Part shown: positions 27,386 to 35,435 of the stretch, in pieces
How positions within the stretch are numbered: position 1 is the stretch's first letter
Layout: every line of letters begins with the position of its first letter
Origin: Candidatus Zhuqueibacterota bacterium
Lineage (GTDB): Bacteria; Zhuqueibacterota; Zhuqueibacteria; Oceanimicrobiales; Oceanimicrobiaceae
Length of the DNA: 39,381 bases
Assembly (NCBI GenBank): GCA_029262055.1
Contig: JAJDAD010000018.1
Coordinates: 1-39,381 of the forward strand
Direction of reading: 5' to 3'
Program-made: the position numbers and the translations under genes
Notes under the pieces: generated by a model
Told to the model about the DNA's origin: nothing
Seen by the model: only the letters and a program-made list of their open reading frames with translations
Databases searched by the model: none

Positions 27386-27529
27386 TCATTGATCCGCTGA
27401 CAGAATTTCTGAGCTTTGCTCCAGCAGCTTGATTTCAACCGGTTCCATGGTATGAGCTTCAATAAACTTGGTAACCGCGCCATCGATGTTTCGTCCAAAG
27501 AAGCAACCCCCTTTGCTGAATCGTACCAC
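27386..27529 (-). CDS. Possible small ORF or relic, 47 residues
   Basis: A GTG at 27529 opens a 47-residue frame that contains FFGRNIDGAVTKFIEAHTM and EIKLLEQSSEILSAD, a protein-like pattern. It stops at TGA 27386-27388. In another frame just past the stop, reading continues with a protein-like INDLLEVSKGAEVIARRVLL, so a frameshifted gene is possible. No ribosome site and no known family. Confidence 0.2.
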   Translation of the reverse strand: MVRFSKGGCFFGRNIDGAVTKFIEAHTMEPVEIKLLEQSSEILSADQ

Positions 27530-27595
27530 CGGCGGTCAGACGGTGGTAACGTCAAGGTTCACATCAACCAACTTTACGCGGCTCTTTACGGCCGG

Positions 27596-28933
27596 CTACT
27601 TTTGCGCCATTTCCCGGGCGATGAGCAATGCCATTTCAAGCGACTGTTCGTAATTCAGTCTCGGATCCACGTTGCTCTTGTACGCCCTTTTCAGATCCCG
27701 GGACGATAGACCGCGGGCGCCGCCCAGGCATTCGGTCACATTGTCACCGGTCAGCTCAAAGTGCACACCGCCGAGATAGGCGTTCATCTCTCTGTAGATC
27801 CTGAAAGCATGTTTCAGCTCTTGCAGGATTTTGTCAAAATTGCGAGTCTTGGTACCGTCTTCGGTGACCTCATTGTTGCCGTGCATCGGATCGCAGCACC
27901 ATGTAACGATCTTGTTGTTTTTTTGCATGGCGTCGATGAGCGGCGGCAGGCATTCCTCGACTTTATGGAGTCCAAAGCGATGGATCACCGTCAGTCGTCC
28001 AGGCTCATTTTTCGGATTGAGGATGTCGGTCAGAGCTAACAGTTCTTCTTGCCGGATGTCGGGGCCGACCTTCACTCCGATTGGGTTAACAATTCCGCGA
28101 AAGTACTCGACATGAGCGCCATCGAGGACTCTTGTGCGGTTCCCAATCCACAGGAAATGCGCCGACAGATTATACCAACCGGTTTTATGAGGTACCTGAC
28201 GAGTCTGTGCTTCCTCATAGCTAAGGTGGAGTCCCTCGTGGCTGGTAAAAAAGTCAACGCGTTCCAGATTAGAGATTGGGGTTTCCGTTACCGTCTCCAT
28301 AAAGCGTAGAGACTCGGCAATGGAGGTGACTATTTTTTCATAAGCAGCGCTATCAGAAGAGAGCGGTATGAAATCGAGGTTCCAGTATTCCGGGTGGTGC
28401 AAGTCCGCAAACCCACCGTCGATCAGAGAGCGGATAAAGTTGAGTGTCAGCGCCGCCCGTTCATAGGCCCGGAGCAAGAGATCTGCCTGTGGCCTGCGTT
28501 CTCCCTGGCTAAAACCGATGGCGTTGACCATGTCACCACGATAGCTTGGGTAAACGTGCCCGCTTCTGCTTTCCATATCTGACGATCGCGGCTTTGCATA
28601 TTGTCCGGCCAACCTTCCCACCCGGATCACTTTCTTCTGAGTTGCATGGATCAGAATCAAACTCATCTGCAACAATATCTTGAGTTTGTTGACTATCGTA
28701 GCCGAATTACAATCGGCGAACGTCTCGGCACAGTCGCCACCCTGCAATAGAAATCTCTTGCCTTGCGCAGCTTCCGCCAGTTGGGCTTTCAACTTATCGA
28801 CTTCCCAACTGGTTACCAGCGGCGGCAATTGTGATATTTGCCGAACCACTCGGTCGAGGTCGGCCTGATCTTCATAGACCGGCTGCTGCAATGCCGGTTT
28901 CTTTTTCCACAACTCTGGTGACCACTCTGTCAT
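27596..28933 (-). CDS. 3-deoxy-7-phosphoheptulonate synthase, class II
   Basis: At 445 residues this is the usual length for class II (plant-type) DAHP synthase. Motifs in order are LLQGGDCAETF, VGRLAGQYAKPRS, YRGDMVN, LSYEEAQTR, WIGNRTR, IVNPIGVKVGP, HRFGLHKVEECLPPL, WCCDPMHGNN and HFELTGDNVTECLGG. All the metal (Cys, His, Glu, Asp) and phosphate ligands appear to be present. It condenses phosphoenolpyruvate and erythrose 4-phosphate, the first step of the shikimate pathway, in the cytoplasm. GGAG precedes the ATG at 28933. The stop of the ABC relic is 21 bases upstream, so it may have lost its original neighbour. No other aromatic biosynthesis gene is close. Confidence 0.95.
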   Translation of the reverse strand: MTEWSPELWKKKPALQQPVYEDQADLDRVVRQISQLPPLVTSWEVDKLKAQLAEAAQGKRFLLQGGDCAETFADCNSATIVNKLKILLQMSLILIHATQKKVIRVGRLAGQYAKPRSSDMESRSGHVYPSYRGDMVNAIGFSQGERRPQADLLLRAYERAALTLNFIRSLIDGGFADLHHPEYWNLDFIPLSSDSAAYEKIVTSIAESLRFMETVTETPISNLERVDFFTSHEGLHLSYEEAQTRQVPHKTGWYNLSAHFLWIGNRTRVLDGAHVEYFRGIVNPIGVKVGPDIRQEELLALTDILNPKNEPGRLTVIHRFGLHKVEECLPPLIDAMQKNNKIVTWCCDPMHGNNEVTEDGTKTRNFDKILQELKHAFRIYREMNAYLGGVHFELTGDNVTECLGGARGLSSRDLKRAYKSNVDPRLNYEQSLEMALLIAREMAQK

Positions 28934-28954
28934 AGAAGTCTCCGGGAAAATGCG

Positions 28955-29490
28955 TTAATCATGATCGGCCTCTGCCGGTTGTGCTTCTTTGCTCTGCCGG
29001 CCGGCATGTTCCTGCGGCAGAACAAACTGCAGATCACATAACTTCTTATACTCTGCACTCTTGTGAAGAAGCTCATCATGCGTCCCACTGGCGATCAACT
29101 TGCCCTTGTCCAGCAGGAGGATTTTATCAGCGTGCAAAACAGTAGAGAGCTTATGCGCGATCATGAAAGTCGTTTTCCCGGCAGTTAACTCCCTCACCGC
29201 TTCCCCTACTCTGGCCTCAGTTTCAGCGTCCAGGGCAGCAGCGGATTCATCCAGGATTACGATGTGTGTGTTGCGTACGATCGCCCTTGCGATATTGATT
29301 CTTTGCTTCTGACCGCCTGAAAAACTTTCTCCGCTTTCGGAAACGACGGTATTGTATCCCTGTGGCGTCTGTTTGATAAATTCGTCCGTTTGTGCAAGGT
29401 TGCACGCTGTAATGACTTCATCCTCTGTGGCGTCCGGTTTGCCAAAACGGATATTCTCCAAAATGGTCCGGTTAAACAATTTCGTGTCTT
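28955..29490 (-). pseudogene. ABC exporter ATPase, C-terminal fragment
   Basis: The readable frame (about 174 residues) carries only the second half of an MsbA/lipid-type exporter ATPase: LFNRTILENIRFGKPDATE, the signature SGGQKQRINIARAI, Walker B IVILDES, and the switch FMIAHKLS. The membrane domain and Walker A are missing. The frame can be followed a few codons past the TTG at 29479 (GQDTK), then runs into the end of a glycosyltransferase relic. There is no Shine-Dalgarno. It therefore looks like a deletion remnant, not a working transporter, although the catalytic half is still free of stops. Confidence 0.8.
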
Positions 29491-29499
29491 GCCCTGCAG

Positions 29500-30000
29500 G
29501 CCAGGCATCGTTGCCTCATTTATGGACTTGCCGTTGTCCAGCTTGGATACCATCAAAGTAGCGAGACTGCCCGGACTTAATTTCGGGGGATGTACAACGC
29601 TAAACACTTGGCGCGGACCTGGGGACCACAATGGCTTCTTTCCGAAAACGCAGTATTTCACCTATCGTGTTGTACCCGCCCATCGAGACTACGAGGTCTG
29701 CACGCTTGAGCAGGTGAATAGCGTCCGGCCCGGTTGGCGTTACGACAACCGGCAATCCCGCGACTTTTCGGGTCAGAAGCTGAAACTGAGACTGAGCCAT
29801 AAAAGGCCCTGTGTGTCCTCCGTCTGTTTCTCGGCCATGGTCGGCAGGTGGACATAATCAACACCCCTGGGCAACCGCAACCGTCCCATAACCGGCAAGT
29901 CAGTGAGCAACAAAACTGAACAGTTTTCAACCGATTGGTTGATATGTGAGGCGACTTTTAAGGCGGTCGATCCCTCGACTGTCCTGAGCGTATACAATAA
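29500..30000 (-). pseudogene. Glycosyltransferase relic (GT28/MurG-like), broken
   Basis: Three pieces in different frames match the order of one family of bacterial glycosyltransferases. About 29985-29850 reads SVLLLTDLPVMGRLRLPRG then VDYVHLPTMAEK. About 29800-29600 reads RADLVVSMGGYNTIGEIL and then AIVVPRSAP. About 29598-29500 reads HPPKLSPGSLATLMVSKLDN. The complete protein would be about 380-400 residues, so the middle has been lost and at least two frameshifts exist. At 29500 it joins the ABC relic. Family recognition is from motif memory; a profile search would decide it. Confidence 0.7.
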
Positions 30001-30729
30001 TGCGAAGTCCGGTACCCATGTCCCCCCGATGTTTATCCTACGAAGTAATGCATTCACTGACGAGGCAGAAAGCCGTAGACACTTCTTCATGCCGGTGGCG
30101 CCGTCACAATAACTGGCCGAAATCATTTAGCCAGAATTAGAAAATATACAATTCGCCAAGCCAGGTTACTGGCAAGGCAACAAAGCGTTATATTTCATTT
30201 GGTATACAGTGCCCCAACAATCACGTACAGAATGCTTCCCGGCGGTGAGCCTGCCACCTGAGAAGGCCGTCGTGATTGGGTAAGTTGTTATTGGTTACTT
30301 GGCTGTGGAGACCCCAGAGGCTCCAACAAACCACTATGCCTCATCTATAGGAAAGAAAACCGGAAAAGCGATGGGATAGACATGAAGTCATGCTTATACC
30401 CTGGAGACATAACCCTCATGTCTAAAACCCAGCTTTCTTAAGAAGTCTTAAAGAAAAGAATGGCGATCTCATGGTTGAAAGTCAAGTGGAAAACTGGACA
30501 GCCGTGGCAGGTGTTGGCCAACTCACGGTACCTTGCTATGCCCGTTGATGAAGGCTGAAGGGAGTTTTCTTAGCGCAGATGGCGCTGAGACAATCGTACG
30601 GAAGGGCAAGAACCCAATGCGGAGATAATCCGTTTGGCCATTGCGGTACCTCGTATCTTAGGTCCCGGGCTTTTAGAATGAGGAGGCTCGTTGTCAAGAA
30701 CTCAGGCTTTCGCTTAACCCAATAGAGAG

Positions 30730-30836
30730 TTTGAATCAGGGGTGGGTGCGTGACCAGCGGCAGGCACCCACCCCGGTTCAAAACGCTGAGCGCGATTTGA
30801 ACCTGCCCCTCCGCGCGCGCTGCGCGTTTGGAGGGG
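30730..30836. repeat. Compound hairpin block with alternative pairings
   Basis: GGGGTGGGTGC at 30739-30749 pairs with GCACCCACCCC at 30764-30774 (perfect 11 bp). TTTGAA at 30730-30735 can extend it by pairing with TTCAAA at 30777-30782. GGTTCAAA at 30775-30782 can instead pair with TTTGAACC at 30796-30803. CCCCTCC at 30806-30812 pairs with GGAGGGG at 30830-30836 around a GCGC-rich loop. The block is intergenic and not next to a coding start. It may be a mobile repeat or a structured RNA. Confidence 0.6.
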
Positions 30837-31148
30837 ATTACACCTGGAAACCAGAGGCCTCAGACCAAGGAAACCAAGTGAGAAATATTAGTAAGATAGG
30901 CACTGCCTGTGGCCTGGAGATTTTCCTTGTTTCGCACGCTGTGACCGTTTATCTTTTTTACTTACCAACGATATTTGATGAACAAGACCGGGAGGGCGTG
31001 CTTGATTCCCAATTCAGAATATCCTCATTACGCGATAAAGGAACCCGCGACTGCCAGTTTTGAGGCATTAGCATGGATGGGCAGTGCAATTCCTTGTGCA
31101 TTCGCGCCGCCGAACAGGTGGCTGGGACGTGAGAAAGAAAATCGTGTG

Positions 31149-31168
31149 GCACAGGCTTCAGCCTGTGC
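31149..31168. repeat. REP-like palindrome, copy 1
   Basis: GCACAGGCTTCAGCCTGTGC is a 9-bp inverted repeat around TC. It lies in a longer stretch shared with 33746-33763, both preceded by an A-rich GAAAAT(C/T)GTGTG and followed by CTA. Repeated intergenic palindromes of this size are typical REP elements. Confidence 0.7.
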
Positions 31169-31424
31169 TAACCTGCCAGTGCACCTGGACGCTGCCACTG
31201 GTGCGTGATTTCACAGTCAACGCTAGTCAACGCAGCAATTCAGATGGCTCAGAAGGCAGCATCGGTGACCGCGTTGTCATACACAAAGAACATAAACTTT
31301 TGTCCAGTGGAGTTGTCATATGGTCAAGGCAGTTGAAAGAAACCTTGCTCAGGAGAACTTTTGAAAGAACAAAACGTTCTCAAATGAATGGTAACTTGAA
31401 GAACCTTACGAACGGAGATTACTT

Positions 31425-32822
31425 GTGAGACCAAAACTCTTTCTTTCGCGATCCATTATAGGACTTGTTTTTTTAGCCGCTTTTGGCTGCAATTCAGACC
31501 CTTCTACCCAGACCAGCGCACCAGCCGTTACTTCTCTGCCAGGCGTTGGCAACCAGGCACCCGAGTGGAGCCGTGACGCCACCATCTACGAGGTGAACCT
31601 GCGGCAATACTCTGAGGCCGGGACGTTTGCGGCATTTGCAGAACATTTGCCACGCTTGAAAGAGATGGGCGTCAGAATAGTCTGGTTAATGCCGATTCAC
31701 CCTGTCGGTGAAAAGAACCGCAAAGGCACACTCGGAAGTTACTACTCGGTGAAAGATTATACCGGCGTCAATCCCGAGCATGGCGATCTTGAGGACTTCA
31801 AGCAACTGGTCAGAAAAGTCCATGAACTGGATATGTATCTTATTCTGGATTGGGTCGCCAATCATAGCGCCTGGGATCATCCGTGGGTGGCTCAACATCC
31901 TGACTGGTATACCAAAGATGCCAATGGAAAAATGATGCCACCTGTACCGGACTGGGCTGACGTGGCGGATTTGGATTACGACAACCATGATATGCGCACG
32001 GCCATGATTGCGGCTCTACAGTTCTGGGTCCGGGAAGCGGATATCGATGGTTACCGCTGCGACGTCGCCGGCATGGTGCCGCTGGATTTCTGGCTGACCG
32101 CCCGTGCGGAGCTCGATAAAATCAAGCCGGTGTTTATGCTGGCGGAATGGGATGAACCGAACCTCCATGTGGCATTTGATATGAGCTATTCCTGGAGTTT
32201 CCACCATCTGATGAATGCGGTGGCCAGGGGAGAGAAAGATGCCAATGACATCGAGTCTTTTTTTGAGAGCGAGGCTCAGAAATTTCCCGCTGACGCATTC
32301 CGCATGCAATTTACCAGCAACCACGATGAGAACTCATGGAACGGTACCGTCTTCGAGAGACTCGGCGATGGCGCTGAGGCCTTTGCCGTCCTCTCCGCAA
32401 TGGTGCCCGGCATGCCCCTGGTTTACAGCGGCCAGGAGGCTGGACTCGACAAACGTCTGGCCTTTTTCGAAAAGGATGTTATTGAGTGGCGCGCGCATCC
32501 TTTTTTTGATATTTACAAAACCACGTTCAATCTCAAACAGACAAATAAGGCGCTTTGGAACGGCGTTTTTGGCGGAGATCTGCGGCGGCTTGAATCTACA
32601 AATGACGAAGAAATCTACGCCTTCACCCGTGAAAAAAGTGATGATGTGATTGTTGCCGTTTTCAACCTGTCCGGAAAAGAAGTCCGCACCACCGTGGATG
32701 ATGCCTCCCTGGCAGGAACCTATACGCAAATCCTGCCGGTCAACTCCACGGGTCTCTCTTATTCCACGAGTGTCACCCTGACCTTGAAGGCATGGGAATA
32801 CCGGGTTCTTGTCAAGGAGTAA
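31425..32822 (+). CDS. Lipoprotein GH13 alpha-amylase family hydrolase
   Basis: The protein has 465 residues from a GTG at 31425, with GGAG 7 bases upstream. The lipobox AAFGC gives a lipidated Cys22. The (beta/alpha)8 catalytic domain shows the four GH13 regions: DWVANH (about 142-147), DGYRCDVA with nucleophile D213, LAEWDEP with acid/base E241, and TSNHDENSW with D301. A small C-terminal beta domain follows (about 385-465). It should cleave or transfer alpha-glucosidic bonds on the outer or inner leaflet of the periplasm. The exact substrate is unclear. A terminator follows the stop, so it is probably a single-gene unit. Confidence 0.95.
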   Translation: MRPKLFLSRSIIGLVFLAAFGCNSDPSTQTSAPAVTSLPGVGNQAPEWSRDATIYEVNLRQYSEAGTFAAFAEHLPRLKEMGVRIVWLMPIHPVGEKNRKGTLGSYYSVKDYTGVNPEHGDLEDFKQLVRKVHELDMYLILDWVANHSAWDHPWVAQHPDWYTKDANGKMMPPVPDWADVADLDYDNHDMRTAMIAALQFWVREADIDGYRCDVAGMVPLDFWLTARAELDKIKPVFMLAEWDEPNLHVAFDMSYSWSFHHLMNAVARGEKDANDIESFFESEAQKFPADAFRMQFTSNHDENSWNGTVFERLGDGAEAFAVLSAMVPGMPLVYSGQEAGLDKRLAFFEKDVIEWRAHPFFDIYKTTFNLKQTNKALWNGVFGGDLRRLESTNDEEIYAFTREKSDDVIVAVFNLSGKEVRTTVDDASLAGTYTQILPVNSTGLSYSTSVTLTLKAWEYRVLVKE

Positions 32823-32845
32823 CCTCTTTTCAACTCGGACAAAAC

Positions 32846-32890
32846 CACGCCGGAGGCCGTCCAAGGTTGAGACTCCGGTGTGCCTTTTTT
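32846..32890 (+). terminator. Rho-independent terminator after amylase
   Basis: CACGCCGGAG at 32846-32855 pairs with CTCCGGTGTG at 32873-32882 (one G-U pair) and is followed by CC and six T at 32885-32890. It lies 24 bases after the amylase stop. Confidence 0.8.
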
Positions 32891-32970
32891 CCGGTCAAAT
32901 AACGTTGGCAATGATGAAGTACTTGCTTAAGAGCAAGAATATGTGGGTAGCCAGAAAGTGAAAACTAAAC

Positions 32971-32997
32971 CACGAAATACACGAAGGGCACGAAGTC
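32971..32997. repeat. Three tandem 9-base CACGAA units
   Basis: CACGAAATA, CACGAAGGG and CACGAAGTC follow each other without a gap. Similar degenerate CACGAA 9-mers are familiar from intergenic regions of many environmental bacteria. Function unknown. Confidence 0.5.
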
Positions 32998-33130
32998 GGA
33001 TTTGATGAGTTGTCAAATCGGGTGACTGGTGCGCGATTGCAGTGCATCGGGCTTCAGGGACTTGATTTTGAATTTGGCAGAGCAACCAGCTAGGCGAGAA
33101 ACTTTTGCCTAGATCTAACATGAGCGGCAG

Positions 33131-33655
33131 ATGGACTACTACGATAAGAAGAAATCCTTTCAGAAACTAGCTGAAGAAATACTGGAGGATGGTGGCGAAT
33201 TCACAATTCGCAAAAACAATGGCAAAGTTATTTTCGAGTCAGATTCACAAGAGGTTATGGAAAGGTCCTATAAGACAAGAGCGATACTCAATAAGTATAA
33301 TGAAGGGTACTTGAGGTTTTATGGGCTAATATCCGCACTAGCAGCTCTAATATTACTCCCGATTGTTTTTGAAATACATGCAAGTAAACCTGAGTATGAT
33401 TATTGGGTAGTTTATTTAGGACTGCTTATCCTCTACATTTTAACAATGAATAGAATCAGAAAGACCCTTCATTATGTATATATTAGACTCAATTGGAAGA
33501 AACTAAGATTTGCTTTACAAGAAATTGCAGTTGATGATTATTACCTTCTAAACGAATACGGTGATAATTCAGAGTTCGAGGAGATGATTGTAAATATTGC
33601 GGATCGATTTCATTCCGAGAGGAACCGAAGATCGAATGATAACGATTTTCGATAA
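33131..33655 (+). CDS. AT-rich two-TM membrane protein of unknown function
   Basis: This 174-residue protein has a soluble N-terminal part (about 1-60) and two TM helices (about 63-83 and 91-107). The C-terminal cytoplasmic region is charged and ends RFHSERNRRSNDNDFR. Codon use is clearly more AT-rich than in the genes on either side, which suggests recent transfer. The start has no good ribosome site (GGCAG). No family is recognised. It stands alone between a REP-bearing gap and the amylase terminator. Confidence 0.65.
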   Translation: MDYYDKKKSFQKLAEEILEDGGEFTIRKNNGKVIFESDSQEVMERSYKTRAILNKYNEGYLRFYGLISALAALILLPIVFEIHASKPEYDYWVVYLGLLILYILTMNRIRKTLHYVYIRLNWKKLRFALQEIAVDDYYLLNEYGDNSEFEEMIVNIADRFHSERNRRSNDNDFR

Positions 33656-33745
33656 TTGCAAATCGACTCCAGCCTAACGTCTGTTATAGTGGGGAGAAGG
33701 ATCCGGGCGACAGGTGGTCAGAGCATGAAAAGGAAAATTGTGTGC

Positions 33746-33763
33746 CACAGGCTTCAGCCTGTG
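33746..33763. repeat. REP-like palindrome, copy 2
   Basis: CACAGGCTTCAGCCTGTG repeats the core of the element at 31149, including the flanking A-rich GAAAATTGTGTG and the CTA that follows. It lies between the AT-rich gene and the aldo/keto reductase. Confidence 0.7.
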
Positions 33764-33850
33764 CTAGCTCACGCGGACTCTGCCACAATGGTCTCTGATT
33801 CTCCCGGCTCAATGCCTTGCCCTCAAAAATAAATAACCAGGAGGTTACAC

Positions 33851-34867
33851 ATGGAATATCGAAAACTTGGCAGGAGCGGTTTGCTGGTTTCCGACATTGC
33901 TTTGGGAACCATGATTTTTGGAGAAAAGAGCGAACGCAGTACCCCTGCCGATGAGGCTGAATACATGATTCACCGCTTCCTCGATGCAGGCGGCAATCAT
34001 ATCGATACGGCCGATGTCTATGCCGACGGGCGCTCGGAAGAAATTATCGGTCAGGCGATCAAGGATCGGCGGGATCAGGTTGTTTTGGCCACAAAAGTAC
34101 GTTTCCCAATGGGCGAAGGGCCCAACGACCAGGGGCTTTCGCGCTATCACATCCAACATGGTGTCGAAGACAGCCTGCGCCGCCTGGATACCGAAACCAT
34201 CGACCTGCTCTACATGCACTGTTGGGACCCGCTCACGCCTATTGAGGAATCCTTACATGCCTTTGATGATTTGGTTTCCGCCGGGAAAGTACGCTATATT
34301 GGCGTTTCCAACTTCAAGGCCTGGCAATTGATGAAAGCTCTGGGCGTAAGCGCCGCCAACGGCTGGGCCCACTTTGTAGCTGCGCAGTATCAATACAGTT
34401 TGGTGACGCGCGACCTGGAGCGCGAGTTCAGCGATCTGTGTCTGAGTGAAGGCGTGGGCATCACTCCCTGGGGTCCGCTGGGAGGGGGCTTCCTGACCGG
34501 GAAATATCAGCGCGACAAGCGCCCGAAAGAGGCTTCTGAAGGCCGTATCGCAGTCATGACCGAGGACACTGAAGAGGCCTGGCATCGCCGGGACATCGAA
34601 CGCAACTGGGATATTCTGGACGCGATGAATGAGATCCGGGAAGCACACGCAGGTGCCACCTTTTCCCAGATCGCGGTGGCCTGGCTACTGGCACAACCCG
34701 CGGTCGCTTCGGTTATTGTCGGGGCGCGCACCCGGGAACAACTGGCAGACAACCTGGGCGCTAGTGAGCTACGCTTGAGCGTCGATGAAGTGGCCAGACT
34801 CGACCAGGTTAGCGCTCTGGAACCAGGATATCCCTACCGCTTCATCGCCAGTTACGGCCAGCGCTAA
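33851..34867 (+). CDS. Aldo/keto reductase
   Basis: This 338-residue NAD(P)H-dependent oxidoreductase has the (beta/alpha)8 fold. The catalytic tetrad is visible: D52 and Y57 in HIDTADVYADG, K82 in VVLATKV, and H123 in LLYMHCWDP. Cofactor-binding residues lie in the C-terminal SVIVGARTREQLADN. AGGAGG precedes the ATG. It resembles the YajO/YghZ-type group acting on small aldehydes and sugars, but the substrate is unknown. It is a single gene, flanked by a REP-like palindrome and a decayed gap. Confidence 0.95.
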   Translation: MEYRKLGRSGLLVSDIALGTMIFGEKSERSTPADEAEYMIHRFLDAGGNHIDTADVYADGRSEEIIGQAIKDRRDQVVLATKVRFPMGEGPNDQGLSRYHIQHGVEDSLRRLDTETIDLLYMHCWDPLTPIEESLHAFDDLVSAGKVRYIGVSNFKAWQLMKALGVSAANGWAHFVAAQYQYSLVTRDLEREFSDLCLSEGVGITPWGPLGGGFLTGKYQRDKRPKEASEGRIAVMTEDTEEAWHRRDIERNWDILDAMNEIREAHAGATFSQIAVAWLLAQPAVASVIVGARTREQLADNLGASELRLSVDEVARLDQVSALEPGYPYRFIASYGQR

Positions 34868-34920
34868 CAAGCGACAGTCCAATTGGCGCAAACGGAAAAG
34901 TGGGCGACTTTGCATGGCGA

Positions 34921-35076
34921 ATGGACTATTCAGAAGTCCGGAAAGACATCAATGACCGGGACTTAGCGAAGAATCAAAACTCTCGCGAAAGATTAGCACA
35001 TTGGCTTGATGCAAACATGGCGGGACTAACCTCTGCTCCGCAGGGGATTCCTGGTGAGAAAGGTCGGTGGGCGTAA
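34921..35076 (+). CDS. Possible small ORF or gene relic running into the repeat
   Basis: ATG at 34921 opens a 51-residue frame with a charged, protein-like start (MDYSEVRKDINDRDLAKNQ) and a stop TAA inside the structured repeat. The last codons (GEKGRWA then stop) are also encoded by the second repeat copy. No ribosome site. It may be a relic of an unrelated gene cut by the repeat. Confidence 0.25.
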   Translation: MDYSEVRKDINDRDLAKNQNSRERLAHWLDANMAGLTSAPQGIPGEKGRWA

Positions 35077-35101
35077 ATCCCCTGCGAGCATTGAGCAGAG
35101 G
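35030..35101. repeat. Structured repeat, copy 1 (72 bases)
   Basis: An outer stem CCTCTGCTC (35030-35038) pairs exactly with GAGCAGAGG (35093-35101). An inner stem CGCAGGGGATT (35039-35049) pairs exactly with AATCCCCTGCG (35076-35086). The 26-base loop and a 6-base bulge complete it. Copy 2 lies at 37058-37129. Confidence 0.8.
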
Positions 35102-35211
35102 AGCCTGTTGCCTGGTACGGCCCCATTGTGAGGAACACACAAGAACAACTTCAACAGGCGTTCGAGGAGCTTCGACAAGGAACATTCTTGCAGGACTCCC
35201 ATGGTGGGTAG
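35101..35211 (+). pseudogene. Pirin family protein, C-terminal relic
   Basis: An in-frame stretch of 36 codons plus stop reads EPVAWYGPIVRNTQEQLQQA and then FEELRQGTFLQ. This matches the closing part of pirin proteins (EPVA..GPFVMNT.EE...A..D...G.F). The first 85-90 percent of the gene is absent. The relic begins at the last base of the structured repeat, as if the repeat or a rearrangement cut the gene there. Confidence 0.7.
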
Positions 35212-35435
35212 CCGCTCATGCGAACAGCAAAGTGGGCCAGATACACAGGCGACCAATTCTAGCACTTGCTGCTGCCGGCCGAATCGTCCAGTCTGACAAG
35301 AGAAAGAATGCGACTTTGATCAGTGCCTCCGGGTTAGTTAACGGTAAAGGCTTGGTGGCGCTCTGGCGGGAGTGGTTCTTAGCGCAATAAATGTCGCATG
35401 GACAAGGTGATATTAAAACGGAACAAAGGAGACAT

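Larger units (their letters stand above)
26884..27595. other. Gap between kinase and DAHP synthase with possible relics
   Basis: No firm gene. Two short minus-strand frames read like protein (26985-27158 and 27386-27529, listed separately). A 135-codon frame at 27148-27555 overlaps one of them and lacks a ribosome site. The whole stretch may be a decayed gene with frameshifts. No terminator with a T-run was found for either flanking gene. Confidence 0.35.
30127..31424. other. 1.3 kb gap with repeats, no supported gene
   Basis: Apart from the structured block at 30730-30836 and the REP-like palindrome at 31149, no coding sequence is supported. Frames up to about 114 codons occur but show no motif or ribosome site. 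AT/GC shifts and the repeats suggest a region of insertions and decay before the amylase gene, whose GGAG is at 31414-31417. Confidence 0.5.
34868..35435. other. Decayed gap with structured repeat and gene relics
   Basis: It holds a short open frame (34921-35076), the first copy of the structured repeat (35030-35101), a pirin C-terminal relic (35101-35211), and a further protein-like stretch around 35265-35390 that ends GLVALWREWFLAQ but is not recognised. The pieces abut with little spacing, which suggests rearrangement. Confidence 0.6.

Noticed and set aside
28955-29479. The ABC ATPase fragment as an intact short transporter gene starting at TTG 29479
   Set aside because: It lacks Walker A and the membrane domain, the TTG has no ribosome site, and the upstream sequence joins a glycosyltransferase relic.
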